This document shows, in pieces, positions 16,002 through 23,940 of a stretch of 49,785 bases of DNA; positions within the stretch are counted from its first letter, which is position 1, and each line of letters opens with the position of its first letter. The DNA is taken from NCBI GenBank assembly GCA_044226685.1, contig JBGAGP010000014.1, positions 1 through 49,785 on the forward strand, in the 5' to 3' direction. This DNA is from Dongia_A sp044226685 (GTDB taxonomy: Bacteria; Pseudomonadota; Alphaproteobacteria; Dongiales; Dongiaceae). Made by a program: the position numbers and the translations under genes. Under the pieces are notes generated by a model. The model ran no database searches, was not told where the DNA came from, and was given only the letters and a program-made list of their open reading frames with translations.

Positions 16002-16598
16002 CTAGGCGCGCGACGCCGCTTCCTCGCGCAGCTGGTTCAGCAGCTTGCACAGGCTGTCGAGGTCGCCGTGGTCGAGGCCGACGTCGCGGCCGTAGAGCGT
16101 GCGGTCCGCCGCCACCCAGCCGGCCGGCAGGAACCGGCGGGCGGCTTCACGCCAGCCCGCCACGTCGTCGCGGCCGTGGCCGGTCAAATCCCATTCGATG
16201 TGGGCGTCGTAGCCGCGCTTGCCGACGATCTCGAACCGGCTGCAATCGGCGAAGCGCTCGGCTTCCGCCGTATCCTCGAACTGCCACTCGAGGAAATCGT
16301 CGTGGATGACGAAGCTGCCGGCGTGGCGGCCATTGCGCAGCTGCATCACCCACCACGCGGCGGAGGCGGCCAGCACGCCGGGCATGGCGATGAAGATCAG
16401 CGCATAGACGACGACGCCCCAATGCGGCGTCTCGGTGCCGAACATGCCGATCCACACCAGCAGGCCGAAGCTCCACAGCAGCGGCACGATGTAGCGCCAC
16501 AGGCTGCTGCGCCACGGCAAGGTGATCGGCAGATGGCCCGGCGACCAGCGGTACGACTGATGGAACGCGGCATCGGGAGAAATGGCGAGGTTGCGCAT
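16002..16598 (-). CDS. Hypothetical two-helix membrane protein
   Basis: 198 residues from ATG 16598, preceded by GGAGG seven bases upstream. Two adjacent transmembrane helices occupy about residues 35-85 (YIVPLLWSFGLLVWIGMFG and VVVYALIFIAMPGVLAASAA). A cytoplasmic beta-rich tail follows, with FVIHDDFLEWQFEDTAEAER and a final helix DLDSLCKLLNQLREEA. The helix pair plus beta domain is reminiscent of PH-domain membrane proteins (bPH/YcxB type), but this is a fold guess. It is part of a run of unrecognised membrane-protein genes on the same strand (14.5-17.8 kb). Confidence 0.68.
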   Translation of the reverse strand: MRNLAISPDAAFHQSYRWSPGHLPITLPWRSSLWRYIVPLLWSFGLLVWIGMFGTETPHWGVVVYALIFIAMPGVLAASAAWWVMQLRNGRHAGSFVIHDDFLEWQFEDTAEAERFADCSRFEIVGKRGYDAHIEWDLTGHGRDDVAGWREAARRFLPAGWVAADRTLYGRDVGLDHGDLDSLCKLLNQLREEAASRA

Positions 16599-16719
16599 GA
16601 AAACCTCCGCGGCTTTACCAAGCGTCAATCATACGCCTGGCGGGAAGCCTGCGCCATTTCGGGTATTCGAGAGATGTTTGAGCGAAAACATTTCTCTACC
16701 CTATACACCGGGCGGAAGG

Positions 16720-17751
16720 TCAATCCGGCGGAGGCGGTCCGAAGCGATTCGGGCCAAGGGTGCCATCCCTTGAACTCAAACGCTGGTGCAGGGAAGATCG
16801 GCGCCGACGGGACATTGCCTCTTTCAATGCAGCCAGGAAAGACAGATCCTCATCGAGATCGTGCGCGCGGCGAACCATGAGCCAGGCGCTCCCGAGCTTG
16901 AGCAATGCAAACCCAAGCAGCGGACCGCCAAAGGCCACAGTCTTCACGACACCTGGATTGATGTGGACACATGAAACCGCGGCGTCGAAACCGCAATAGA
17001 GCTTGATCCCGAAGACCAACACGACCGGCGCTGAAACCAGCGCGACCGTCACCACAGAGAGTTTCAAGCCGACATCACTGTATCTTTTGCGCGACAGCCG
17101 CGATGGGTGCTCGCCCTTGAGGCTAAGCGCGCGCCATTCAGCTATGCGCTCGGCCTCCTCATCGCTCTGTTTTTCGGCACGCGATTCCAGGCGCGCAACA
17201 AGCCCGCTGCCCTCGATGGCGGCTCGGCGGAGGCCGTTTAGCGTCGACTGCCATTCCGACAGCGTGGCCGGCGCGCCATGTCCGAGGGGAGGGCCGGGCG
17301 TCAGGATGGCGGACCTTCGCTGATGCCCGGTCTCGTCCGACCGTGGCGGCAGGCGCCACGCGGATTCGATCGTCTCAGCGACAAGGAACTGGCCGAGCCA
17401 CCCGCGTGAAATCCGATAGTCGGTGTAGTCGGAGAATTCGTAACGGCGCGTTCTACCGCCGTACCGGATCTCTATGCCGTCCTTGTCCAGCACCCATCTG
17501 CGCCGTTCGGAATCGAAGAGTAGCGCGAAATTCCGGAGCGCAATCATGGCGCCGACCACACCTAGAAGCAGGCAAACAGCCGTCCATCGGTCGCTACCCC
17601 CTACGAGAATCAAGCCGGCGATGGCGAGCAGTATTGCTCCATGCAGCACATTCCGGATGACAGTGGAGAGGGGCAAGACGAACTCCACCGGGAGGCGGAG
17701 TTCGCGCGGGCCGGATGTCTGATGCCTCCAAGCGGCCTCGTCCACGACCAT
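16720..17751 (-). CDS. Hypothetical four-helix membrane protein with PH-like segment
   Basis: 343 residues. Two N-terminal helices (VIRNVLHGAILLAIAGLILV and TAVCLLLGVVGAMIALRNFA) are followed by a PH-like stretch WVLDKDGIEIRYGGRTRRYE with an FSDYTDYRISRGWLGQFL continuation. A charged linker and two more helices (SVVTVALVSAPVVLVFGIKL and GGPLLGFALLKLGSAWLMV) lead to RRAHDLDEDLSFLAALKEA. The order matches the protein at 14556-15467, suggesting distant paralogues. The tail is basic and then proline-rich. Base composition looks somewhat lower in GC than the flanking housekeeping genes. Function is unknown. Confidence 0.7.
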   Translation of the reverse strand: MVVDEAAWRHQTSGPRELRLPVEFVLPLSTVIRNVLHGAILLAIAGLILVGGSDRWTAVCLLLGVVGAMIALRNFALLFDSERRRWVLDKDGIEIRYGGRTRRYEFSDYTDYRISRGWLGQFLVAETIESAWRLPPRSDETGHQRRSAILTPGPPLGHGAPATLSEWQSTLNGLRRAAIEGSGLVARLESRAEKQSDEEAERIAEWRALSLKGEHPSRLSRKRYSDVGLKLSVVTVALVSAPVVLVFGIKLYCGFDAAVSCVHINPGVVKTVAFGGPLLGFALLKLGSAWLMVRRAHDLDEDLSFLAALKEAMSRRRRSSLHQRLSSRDGTLGPNRFGPPPPD

Positions 17752-17871
17752 TCCCCCAAATGTCCGCGCCAGGACACACCGACGGCAATCCTGAGTTCCA
17801 ATGGTTGAAAAAACCTTAGAACCTCGGATCGCCGTCCGTCGTGGCCTGCAATCGGGGCGGTAGGAGGCAGC

Positions 17872-19569
17872 CTACCCCTGGATGTCCCGCGTCTTGCCCG
17901 CCAGCGCGCGGTTGGCGGCGCAGACGATGGCCTTCAGCGAGGCCTGCACGATGTTGGGGTCCATGCCGACGCCGAAGACCGTGCCGCCGGTGGGCGTGCG
18001 GGTCTCCAGATAGGCGACCGCGGTGGCGTCGGCGCCGAGGCCGACGGAATGCTCGCGGTAGTCGATCACCTTGAGGTCGACGCCGGCCTCCTTCTTCATC
18101 GCGTCCATGAAGGCGTCGATCGGGCCGTTGCCCTTGCCGTGGATGGTGATCTCCTTGCCGTCGCGCTTCATTTTCGCGGTGAGCAGGCGGATCTCGGAGG
18201 CATGCGCGTCGGCCTGGGTTTCGTGGCCGACGAACTTGAACGGCTTCTCGAACTTCAAATACTCGTCGTTGAAGGCCTGCCAGATGTCCTTCGACGAGAT
18301 TTCCTTGCCGGTCTTGTCGGCGATCTCCTGGACCACGGCGCTGAACTCCATCTGCAGCCGGCGCGGCAGGGTGATGCCGTAATCGGTCTCCATGAGATAG
18401 GCCACACCGCCCTTGCCCGATTGCGAGTTGATGCGGATGACCGCCTCGTAGTCGCGGCCGAGGTCCGCCGGGTCGATCGGCAGATAGGGCACCGCCCATT
18501 CGCCGCTGTTCGACTGCTTCATCGCCGCGAAGCCCTTCTTGATCGCGTCCTGGTGCGAGCCCGAGAAGGCGGTGAAGACGAGGTCGCCGGCATAAGGGTG
18601 GCGCGGATGAACGGGGAGCTGATTGCAGTATTCCGCCGTGCGCACCAGGTCGTTGATGTCGGAGAAGTCGACCTGCGGGTCGACGCCCTGGGTAAACAGG
18701 TTGAGCCCCAGCGTCACCAGGTCGACATTGCCGGTGCGCTCGCCATTGCCGAACAAGGTGCCCTCGATGCGCTCCGCCCCGGCCATCACGCCCAGTTCGG
18801 CCGCGGCGACGCCGGTGCCGCGGTCGTTGTGCGGATGCAGGCTGATGATCGCCTTGTCGCGGTTGCGCATGTGGCGGCAGAAATACTCGATCTGGTCGGC
18901 ATAGAGGTTGGGCGTCGACATCTCGACGGTCGCCGGCAGGTTGAGGATGGTCTTGTTGGCCTTGGTCGGCTGCCACACGTCCATCACCGCCTCGCAGACC
19001 TCGATCGCATAGTCGATCTCGGTGCCGGTGAAGCTCTCCGGCGAATACTGGTAGACGAACTCGGTCTTGCCCGGATGCTTGGCGGCGTATTCGGCCACCC
19101 ACTTGGCGCCCTGCACGGCAATGTCCTTGATGCCGGCCATGTCCTGGTTGAACACAACGCGGCGCTGCAGGGTCGAGGTCGAGTTGTAGACATGGACAAT
19201 GGCGCGGCGGGCGCCGACGAGGCCCTCGTAAGTGCGCGAGATCAGGTGCTCGCGCGCCTGGGTCAGCACCTGGATGGTGACGTCGGCGGGGATCAGGTCT
19301 TCCTCGATCAGCTGGCGCAGGAAGTCGAAGTCGGTCTGCGAGGCGGAAGGGAAGCCGACCTCGATCTCCTTGTAGCCCATGCGGCAGAGCGTCTGGAACA
19401 TGCGCAGCTTGCGCTCCGGCCCCATCGGCTCGATCAGGGCCTGGTTGCCGTCGCGCAGGTCCACGCTGCACCAGATCGGCGCCGCGGTGATGCTGCGGCT
19501 GGGCCATTGTCGGTCGGGCAGGTTGATCGGCTGGAACGGCCGGTATTTCTTCGCTGGGTCGATACGCAT
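17872..19569 (-). CDS. leuA: 2-isopropylmalate synthase (long, yeast/LeuA type 2)
   Basis: 565 residues. It condenses acetyl-CoA with 2-oxoisovalerate, the first committed step of leucine synthesis. Seen: SVDLRDGNQALIEPM (metal-site aspartate and catalytic arginine), the HMGL barrel, SLHPHNDRGTGVAAAELG, GTLFGNGERTGNVDLVTLG, and a C-terminal regulatory domain with VDLKVIDYREHSVG and GVGMDPNIVQASLKAI, where leucine feedback normally acts. The start MRIDPAKKYRPFQPINLPDR is typical for the 560-residue subtype. AAGGAT precedes the ATG. About 250-340 bases upstream are a leucine-rich leader peptide, an attenuator and a promoter, so expression should respond to charged leucyl-tRNA. Confidence 0.95.
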   Translation of the reverse strand: MRIDPAKKYRPFQPINLPDRQWPSRSITAAPIWCSVDLRDGNQALIEPMGPERKLRMFQTLCRMGYKEIEVGFPSASQTDFDFLRQLIEEDLIPADVTIQVLTQAREHLISRTYEGLVGARRAIVHVYNSTSTLQRRVVFNQDMAGIKDIAVQGAKWVAEYAAKHPGKTEFVYQYSPESFTGTEIDYAIEVCEAVMDVWQPTKANKTILNLPATVEMSTPNLYADQIEYFCRHMRNRDKAIISLHPHNDRGTGVAAAELGVMAGAERIEGTLFGNGERTGNVDLVTLGLNLFTQGVDPQVDFSDINDLVRTAEYCNQLPVHPRHPYAGDLVFTAFSGSHQDAIKKGFAAMKQSNSGEWAVPYLPIDPADLGRDYEAVIRINSQSGKGGVAYLMETDYGITLPRRLQMEFSAVVQEIADKTGKEISSKDIWQAFNDEYLKFEKPFKFVGHETQADAHASEIRLLTAKMKRDGKEITIHGKGNGPIDAFMDAMKKEAGVDLKVIDYREHSVGLGADATAVAYLETRTPTGGTVFGVGMDPNIVQASLKAIVCAANRALAGKTRDIQG

Positions 19570-19716
19570 CGTCGGTATCCTTGAAACGGTTTCGCTGCTG
19601 TGTGGGGCGACGAAAGATGGTCCGGCCGCCGGGCTGTCGCTGTTCAGACCCGCCGACCGCAGCGAAGTCGCAGCGCCTCGCCTCCGCGGGCGAAGTCACC
19701 AGCCAGAGTACGCAAC

Positions 19717-19745
19717 AAAATTACCGAGCGCAAGAAAATTACCGA
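19717..19745. repeat. 11-bp direct repeat with 18-bp period between attenuator and leuA
   Basis: AAAATTACCGA occurs at 19717-19727 and again at 19735-19745 (plus-strand reading). It lies inside the leuA leader transcript, after the attenuator and about 150 bases before the start codon. It could be a protein-binding or RNA element; nothing further can be said. Confidence 0.5.
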
Positions 19746-19788
19746 TTTGGGGGAAGTCATCCCGAACCCTCTTGGTCTGCAACCGCGG

Positions 19789-19830
19789 AAAACGGGGCGC
19801 GTCGCGCCCTGGCCGACGCTGATCAGAGCG
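19789..19830 (-). terminator. leuA transcription attenuator with competing hairpins
   Basis: Read on the minus strand, the 3:4 terminator is GGGCGC-GAC-GCGCCC followed by CGTTTT (19789-19809). A competing 2:3 antiterminator pairs GCGTCG (19814-19819) with CGACGC (19799-19804), consuming the 5' arm of the terminator. A 1:2 pause hairpin pairs CGCT (19827-19830) with AGCG (19817-19820) and overlaps the end of the leader peptide. This is the classical attenuation arrangement. Confidence 0.75.
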
Positions 19831-19876
19831 CCGGGGCGGTAAGTCGCAGAAGCAGCAGGGCCGTGAAGCTGTGCAT
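19823..19876 (-). CDS. leuL: leuA leader peptide (17 residues, leucine-rich)
   Basis: The minus-strand ORF reads MHSFTALLLLRLTAPAL and stops with TGA. Six of its 17 residues are leucine, including four consecutive codons at 19847-19858 and one more after an arginine. Scarcity of charged leucyl-tRNA would stall ribosomes there and favour the antiterminator; completed translation covers the 1:2 region and allows termination. No Shine-Dalgarno site is needed if, as the promoter position suggests, the transcript begins at or next to the ATG. A leaderless leader ORF of this kind is known for the trp leader of Sinorhizobium. The name leuL is given by analogy. Confidence 0.82.
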   Translation of the reverse strand: MHSFTALLLLRLTAPAL

Positions 19877-19883
19877 AACTCGG

Positions 19884-19912
19884 AAGGTAAGGGCCAGATT
19901 GGAATCGGTCAA
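19884..19912 (-). promoter_or_regulatory. Probable housekeeping-sigma promoter of the leuA leader
   Basis: On the minus strand TTGACC (19907-19912) and TACCTT (19884-19889) are separated by exactly 17 bases. Seven bases lie between the -10 box and the leader ATG, so the predicted start of transcription falls at about 19876-19877, making the leader peptide leaderless. Confidence 0.7.
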
Positions 19913-19967
19913 GGGAGTAGGCCAAAGCGCGACAACAATGGTGCCCTGACTACAGAGCCCTGACAAC

Positions 19968-20006
19968 AACAGCCCTCCTGAGGCGTCGGCCTGGAGGAGG
20001 GCTGTT
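19968..20006 (-). terminator. Intrinsic terminator downstream of the YdcH-like gene
   Basis: A 12-bp perfect inverted repeat (AACAGCCCTCCT with AGGAGGGCTGTT) encloses a 15-base loop. On the minus strand it is followed by GTTGTTGTC. It lies about 70 bases after the YdcH-like stop and upstream of the leuA promoter, insulating the two units. Confidence 0.75.
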
Positions 20007-20076
20007 CCGACGCAAGAGCGCCGGGGCTACGTCGTCGGACCAGTCAGGTCCCGGCGGCGAAACTTGGGAGGCGCGC

Positions 20077-20247
20077 CTATTCGGCGTGCGCCGTTTGCAG
20101 CAATTCGTCCTTGATGCGGAGCTTGAGCTTCTTGAGATGGTGGATCACCACGTCATCGGGATGCGGTCGGCGCTCTTCTTCGGCGATTTGCGCTTCGAGA
20201 TCTGCATGCTTCAGTCTCAAAGATTCCTGATGCGAGGCGACTGCCAT
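20077..20247 (-). CDS. YdcH/DUF465 family small protein
   Basis: 56 residues from ATG 20247, with AAGGAG eight bases upstream. The sequence SHQESLRLKHADLEAQIAEE followed by HHLKKLKLRIKDEL is the two-helix hairpin of DUF465 (YdcH), a small family found across proteobacteria with unknown function. The charge pattern predicts a helical hairpin or short coiled coil. It is a single-gene unit divergent from ubiX across 197 bases that contain no other gene. Confidence 0.85.
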   Translation of the reverse strand: MAVASHQESLRLKHADLEAQIAEEERRPHPDDVVIHHLKKLKLRIKDELLQTAHAE

Positions 20248-20444
20248 GGGCCATCTCCTTCTTCGCTTTGGCACGTGGGGAGGTAAAATTGCGATGTGTC
20301 TCGCGCGGCGATCCTTCGAAAAATGATCAACCGAATTTGATATTGTCATGCTACTCCCATCGTTCAAGCGAGTAAACGGACCTGAAGTCGCGGTCACAAA
20401 AAAGATGCCATGCCGCCTCTTAATAAAGCAGCAGGACTGACCCA

Positions 20445-21107
20445 ATGACGCAGCGCGGCAAAGCGAGCCGGAAGATTTCCGCGGCAAATGCACGGCCGCA
20501 CATCCCGACGCATGTGCCGGCGCGCCTGATTGTCGGAATCTCAGGCGCTTCCGGCGTAATCTTCGGCGTGCGGCTGCTCGAGCTGCTGCGCGAAACGATG
20601 ATCGAAACGCATCTGGTGATGTCGCGCGCGGCCGCGGTCACGCTGGCCTATGAGACCGACTATAAGCTGAAAGATGTAGTCGCCCTCGCCGACCGGCATT
20701 ACGGCGCCGACGACATGGCGGCACCGGTCTCCAGCGGCTCCTACCTCACCCTCGGCATGATCGTGGCGCCCTGCTCGGTGAAGAGCCTGGCGGAGATCGC
20801 CAGCGGCGTCACCACCACCCTGCTGTCGCGCGCCGCCGACGTGACGTTGAAGGAGCGCCGTCGCCTGGTGCTGATGGTGCGCGAGACCCCGCTGCATGCC
20901 GGGCACCTGAAGAACATGCTGGCGGTGACCGAGATGGGCGGCGTGATCGCCCCGCCGGTACCGGCGATGTATGCCGGCCCGAAGGATCTCCAAGCGGTGA
21001 TCGACCACAACCTCGCCCGCGCGCTCGACCTGTTCGGCATCCACCTCGACGGCGTGAAGCGCTGGGGCGAGGAAGATGGCGCGAAAGGCCGGCGCACGCG
21101 CAGATAG
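20445..21107 (+). CDS. ubiX: UbiX flavin prenyltransferase
   Basis: 220 residues. UbiX joins dimethylallyl phosphate to FMN to make the prenylated-FMN cofactor of UbiD decarboxylases, used in ubiquinone synthesis. Seen: the FMN-binding IVGISGASGVIFGVRLLELL, APCSVKSLAEIASGVTTTLL, RRRLVLMVRETPLHAGHLKN and PPVPAMYAGPKDLQAVIDHN. The N-terminal 25 residues before the fold are a basic extension and the true start may be further in. The last codons overlap a 13-bp tandem repeat (units 21098-21110 and 21111-21123), with the stop in the first unit, so the protein is not affected. No ubiD is nearby. Confidence 0.92.
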   Translation: MTQRGKASRKISAANARPHIPTHVPARLIVGISGASGVIFGVRLLELLRETMIETHLVMSRAAAVTLAYETDYKLKDVVALADRHYGADDMAAPVSSGSYLTLGMIVAPCSVKSLAEIASGVTTTLLSRAADVTLKERRRLVLMVRETPLHAGHLKNMLAVTEMGGVIAPPVPAMYAGPKDLQAVIDHNLARALDLFGIHLDGVKRWGEEDGAKGRRTRR

Positions 21108-21156
21108 CCGGCGCAGATAGCCGGCGCGGTCGACGTTCAGGCCGATCGGGGAACGA

Positions 21157-21657
21157 TCAGATGGCGGCGACGACCGCCGCGATGTCGCCGAGGTCGCGTT
21201 CGTCCTGGCTGGGGGCCAGGCGGCGCAGATAGAGCTTCAGGGATTTTTCCACCCGCGCCTTGGCGGTGCCGTTGTCGGTCGGCAGGACCTCGTCCTTGAG
21301 CCGGCCGAGGATCAGGCGGTGGGCCACCTGCTCCGCCGCCATCTCGGCGTCGAGCAGCTTGCGGTTCACTTCCTTGCGCGCCTCTTCCGGCACGTCCTCG
21401 GCGAATTTCGGCAGGCGGCGGCGGATCTGGCGCAGCTGCTGCAGCACCGCGGCCCGCCAGCCGGCGGTCATGCCGTCGGCGATGGACAGGTGGGTCTCGT
21501 CCAGGACATGGCCCTTGCTGGCCAGATAGGCGGACAGCAGCAGCAGGTTCACATCGGCGCCGCGCCGGTCCTGCAGCGACAGGCAGGCCTTGGCAACGTT
21601 TGGCCGCTCATAAAAGTCGAGGCTGAAGGTCCAGAATTCCTCGGCCGTAAGGCTCAT
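21157..21657 (-). CDS. TIGR02444 family protein
   Basis: 166 residues from ATG 21657. The beginning MSLTAEEFWTFSLDFYERPN, then QDRRGADVNLLLLSAYLASK, matches TIGR02444 (DUF2390), a conserved family of unknown function in proteobacteria. Composition is mostly helical, with a charged middle (LRQIRRRLPKFAEDVPEEAR). The longer in-frame extension to 21774 is less likely because the family starts at this methionine. It ends 50 bases after ubiX in convergent orientation, and is divergent from ygfZ. Confidence 0.78.
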   Translation of the reverse strand: MSLTAEEFWTFSLDFYERPNVAKACLSLQDRRGADVNLLLLSAYLASKGHVLDETHLSIADGMTAGWRAAVLQQLRQIRRRLPKFAEDVPEEARKEVNRKLLDAEMAAEQVAHRLILGRLKDEVLPTDNGTAKARVEKSLKLYLRRLAPSQDERDLGDIAAVVAAI

Positions 21658-21853
21658 CGCAACCCACTCCCTGTGCTTCCCGTCGTGATTCGTCTGGCCC
21701 TCTTCCCCCCTCCAGTAGCATGGTTGCAAATCCCGGACCAGTTGCCGAAATTCTAAATCTTGCGGACGAGACATTTACGCCGGCCCGGCACCCCCGGATG
21801 TGGCGCCCGGCTTGAGCGTCGACGGGGCCGCGGCGAGCAGAACAAGGACGGCC

Positions 21854-22807
21854 ATGAACGACCTGTGGTTTCATATTCCGGCCGAAAGGGCCCTGATCAC
21901 GGTCAGCGGGGCCGACCGCCAGGGCTTCCTCCAGGGCCTGGTCTCCAACGACACCGCCCGGATCGCCGCCGACCGGGCGATCTACGCCACCCTGCTGACC
22001 GCCCAGGGCCGCTTCCTGTTCGACCTGTTCCTGGTCGCGGCCGACGAAGTCGCCGGGGGTGGCGCGGGGGATGGGCGCTACCTGGTCGATTGCGCCGCCG
22101 ACCGCCGGGCGGAGCTGATCAAGCGGCTGTCGATGTACCGCCTGCGGGCCAAGGTCGCCATCGCCGACGCGGCGGCGGATTGGTGCGTCGCCGTGCTGTT
22201 CGGGACGCAAGCCCTCGCCGCCCTCGGCCTCGGGACCACCCCCGGCGAGGCCAGGGCCTTCGGCGGCGGCATCGCCTATGTCGACCCGCGCCTGGCGGCC
22301 CTGGGTGCCCGCCTGATCCTGCCGCGCGTCGGTGCGGCAGATGCGCTGCGCACGCTGGGCGCCGTCGAGGATACGAGCGGCGCCCGCTATCACGCGCTGC
22401 GCGCCGGCCTCGGCGTGCCCGACGCGGTGCGCGACCTGGTGCCGGAGAAATCCATCCTGCTGGAGAACGGCCTCGACGAGCTCAACGCCATCGACTGGCA
22501 GAAGGGCTGCTACATGGGCCAGGAGCTGACCGCACGCACGCGCTATCGCGGCCTGGTGCGCAAGCGGCTGCTGCCGGTCCGCATCGACGGCCCGGCGCCG
22601 GCCGCCGGCACGCCGCTGCTTCTCGGCGACAAGGAGCTGGGCGAGATGCGCAGCACCACCGAGGACGGCGCCCACGGCCTCGCCATGGTGCGGCTGGAAG
22701 CCTTCGCCGGCGGCGCCATGCCGGTTTTCACCGCCGGCGGCGCCAAAGTGACGCCAAACGTGCCGGATTGGATGAGGCTTCCCGAGCTCGACGAAGCCAA
22801 GGCATAA
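21854..22807 (+). CDS. ygfZ: YgfZ/CAF17-type folate-binding Fe-S assembly protein
   Basis: 317 residues. YgfZ proteins use a GcvT-like fold to bind folate and help maintain or repair certain iron-sulfur enzymes. The family signature K-G-C-Y-x-G-Q-E is present as DWQKGCYMGQELTARTRYRG (the redox cysteine is in KGCYMG). Also seen: the N-terminal ITVSGADRQGFLQGLVSNDT and the mid-domain ILLENGLDELNAI. The start at 21854 gives the normal MNDLWFHIP beginning; the ORF extends upstream without support. It is followed after 44 bases by the P1 peptidase gene on the same strand, so cotranscription is possible. Confidence 0.9.
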   Translation: MNDLWFHIPAERALITVSGADRQGFLQGLVSNDTARIAADRAIYATLLTAQGRFLFDLFLVAADEVAGGGAGDGRYLVDCAADRRAELIKRLSMYRLRAKVAIADAAADWCVAVLFGTQALAALGLGTTPGEARAFGGGIAYVDPRLAALGARLILPRVGAADALRTLGAVEDTSGARYHALRAGLGVPDAVRDLVPEKSILLENGLDELNAIDWQKGCYMGQELTARTRYRGLVRKRLLPVRIDGPAPAAGTPLLLGDKELGEMRSTTEDGAHGLAMVRLEAFAGGAMPVFTAGGAKVTPNVPDWMRLPELDEAKA

Positions 22808-22851
22808 TCGCGGCCCGACAACCGCCTTCCGATTCCCCGAGTTCAAGCTTC

Positions 22852-23937
22852 ATGACCAAGCCAAGACTGCGCGACCTGGGCATCACCCTGGGACAGATGC
22901 CTGCGGGACCGCTCAACGCCATCACCGACGTTGCCGGCGTCAGCGTCGGCGTCACCACCATCATCCGCGACCAGCCCAACGTCGTGCGCAGCGGCGTCAC
23001 CGCGATCTGGCCCTCGCCCGACATTTTCACCGATTTCATCCCGGCCGGCTTCCATTCCTTCAACGGCAATGGCGAGATGACCGGCACCATCTGGCTGGCC
23101 GAGCAGGGCCTGCTTGCCTCGCCCATCGGCATCACCAACACCCATGCGGTGGGCGTGGTGCGCGATGCGATCGTGCATCTGGCGGCGCGACGCAAGATCG
23201 AGATGGCCTGGCACCTGCCAGTGACGGCGGAGACCTGGGACGGCTGGCTGTCGGATGCCGAGAGCTTCCCGGTCACCACCGAGGATGCCATCGCCGCGCT
23301 TGAGAACGCCAAGGGCGGCAAGGTGCCGGAAGGCAATGTCGGCGGCGGCACCGGCATGGTGGCGCATGAGTTCAAGGGCGGCACCGGCACCGCGTCGCGC
23401 CGCCTGCCCAAGGACGAAGGCGGCTGGACCGTCGGCGCGCTGGTGCAGGCGAATTATGGCCTGCGCAACATGCTGCGTTGCGGCCACGCGCCGGTGGGGC
23501 TCGAGATCCCCGACGAGGTGGTCGAGGTGCCCGAGCGCACGCGCAAGATGAAGCCGAAGACCGACCAGGGATCGATCATCGTCATCCTGGCGACCGACGC
23601 GCCGCTGATCCCGATCCAGTGCCAGCGCCTGGCGCGGCGCGCCACCACGGGCCTGGCGTGGGTCGGCGGCTATGGCTCGAATTCCTCCGGCGACATCTTC
23701 CTCGCCTTCTCCACCGGCAACAAGGTGCCGATGAAGACGAAGATGGCGGACATGAGGATGCTGGGCATGGACGAATGCTCGCCGCTGTTCCAGGCGGCGG
23801 CGGAGGCGACCGAGGAGGCGATCTGGAACGCGATGATCGCGGCGGACACGATGACCGGGTACCAGGGCCGCACCGTGCATGCCATCCCGCACGATCTGCT
23901 GAAGCAGGCTGTCGCCCGCTACGCGCGGCGGGACTGA
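22852..23937 (+). CDS. P1-family peptidase (DmpA/BapA type, S58 beta-aminopeptidase)
   Basis: 361 residues. Members are N-terminal-nucleophile aminopeptidases that self-cleave before a serine. Seen: LGITLGQMPAGPLNAITDVA and VSVGVTTIIRD at the start, GNVGGGTGMVAHEFKGGTGT in the middle, and GGYGSNSSGDIFLAFST around the expected autoproteolysis site. DmpA releases N-terminal D- or L-residues and BapA cleaves beta-amino acids; specificity here is unknown. No signal peptide is seen. Only three bases separate its stop from the ATG of the kinase gene, so the two form an operon. An open frame extends upstream through ygfZ but is a shadow. Confidence 0.88.
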   Translation: MTKPRLRDLGITLGQMPAGPLNAITDVAGVSVGVTTIIRDQPNVVRSGVTAIWPSPDIFTDFIPAGFHSFNGNGEMTGTIWLAEQGLLASPIGITNTHAVGVVRDAIVHLAARRKIEMAWHLPVTAETWDGWLSDAESFPVTTEDAIAALENAKGGKVPEGNVGGGTGMVAHEFKGGTGTASRRLPKDEGGWTVGALVQANYGLRNMLRCGHAPVGLEIPDEVVEVPERTRKMKPKTDQGSIIVILATDAPLIPIQCQRLARRATTGLAWVGGYGSNSSGDIFLAFSTGNKVPMKTKMADMRMLGMDECSPLFQAAAEATEEAIWNAMIAADTMTGYQGRTVHAIPHDLLKQAVARYARRD

Positions 23938-23940
23938 GCC

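Noticed and set aside
18049..19584. 511-codon plus-strand open frame opposite leuA
   Set aside because: Antisense shadow of leuA with no family motifs; frame stays open only because of third-position GC bias.
21760..23937. Open frame running from upstream of ygfZ through the P1 peptidase gene
   Set aside because: The first 364 codons are ygfZ in a wrong frame; only the part from ATG 22852 matches a family.
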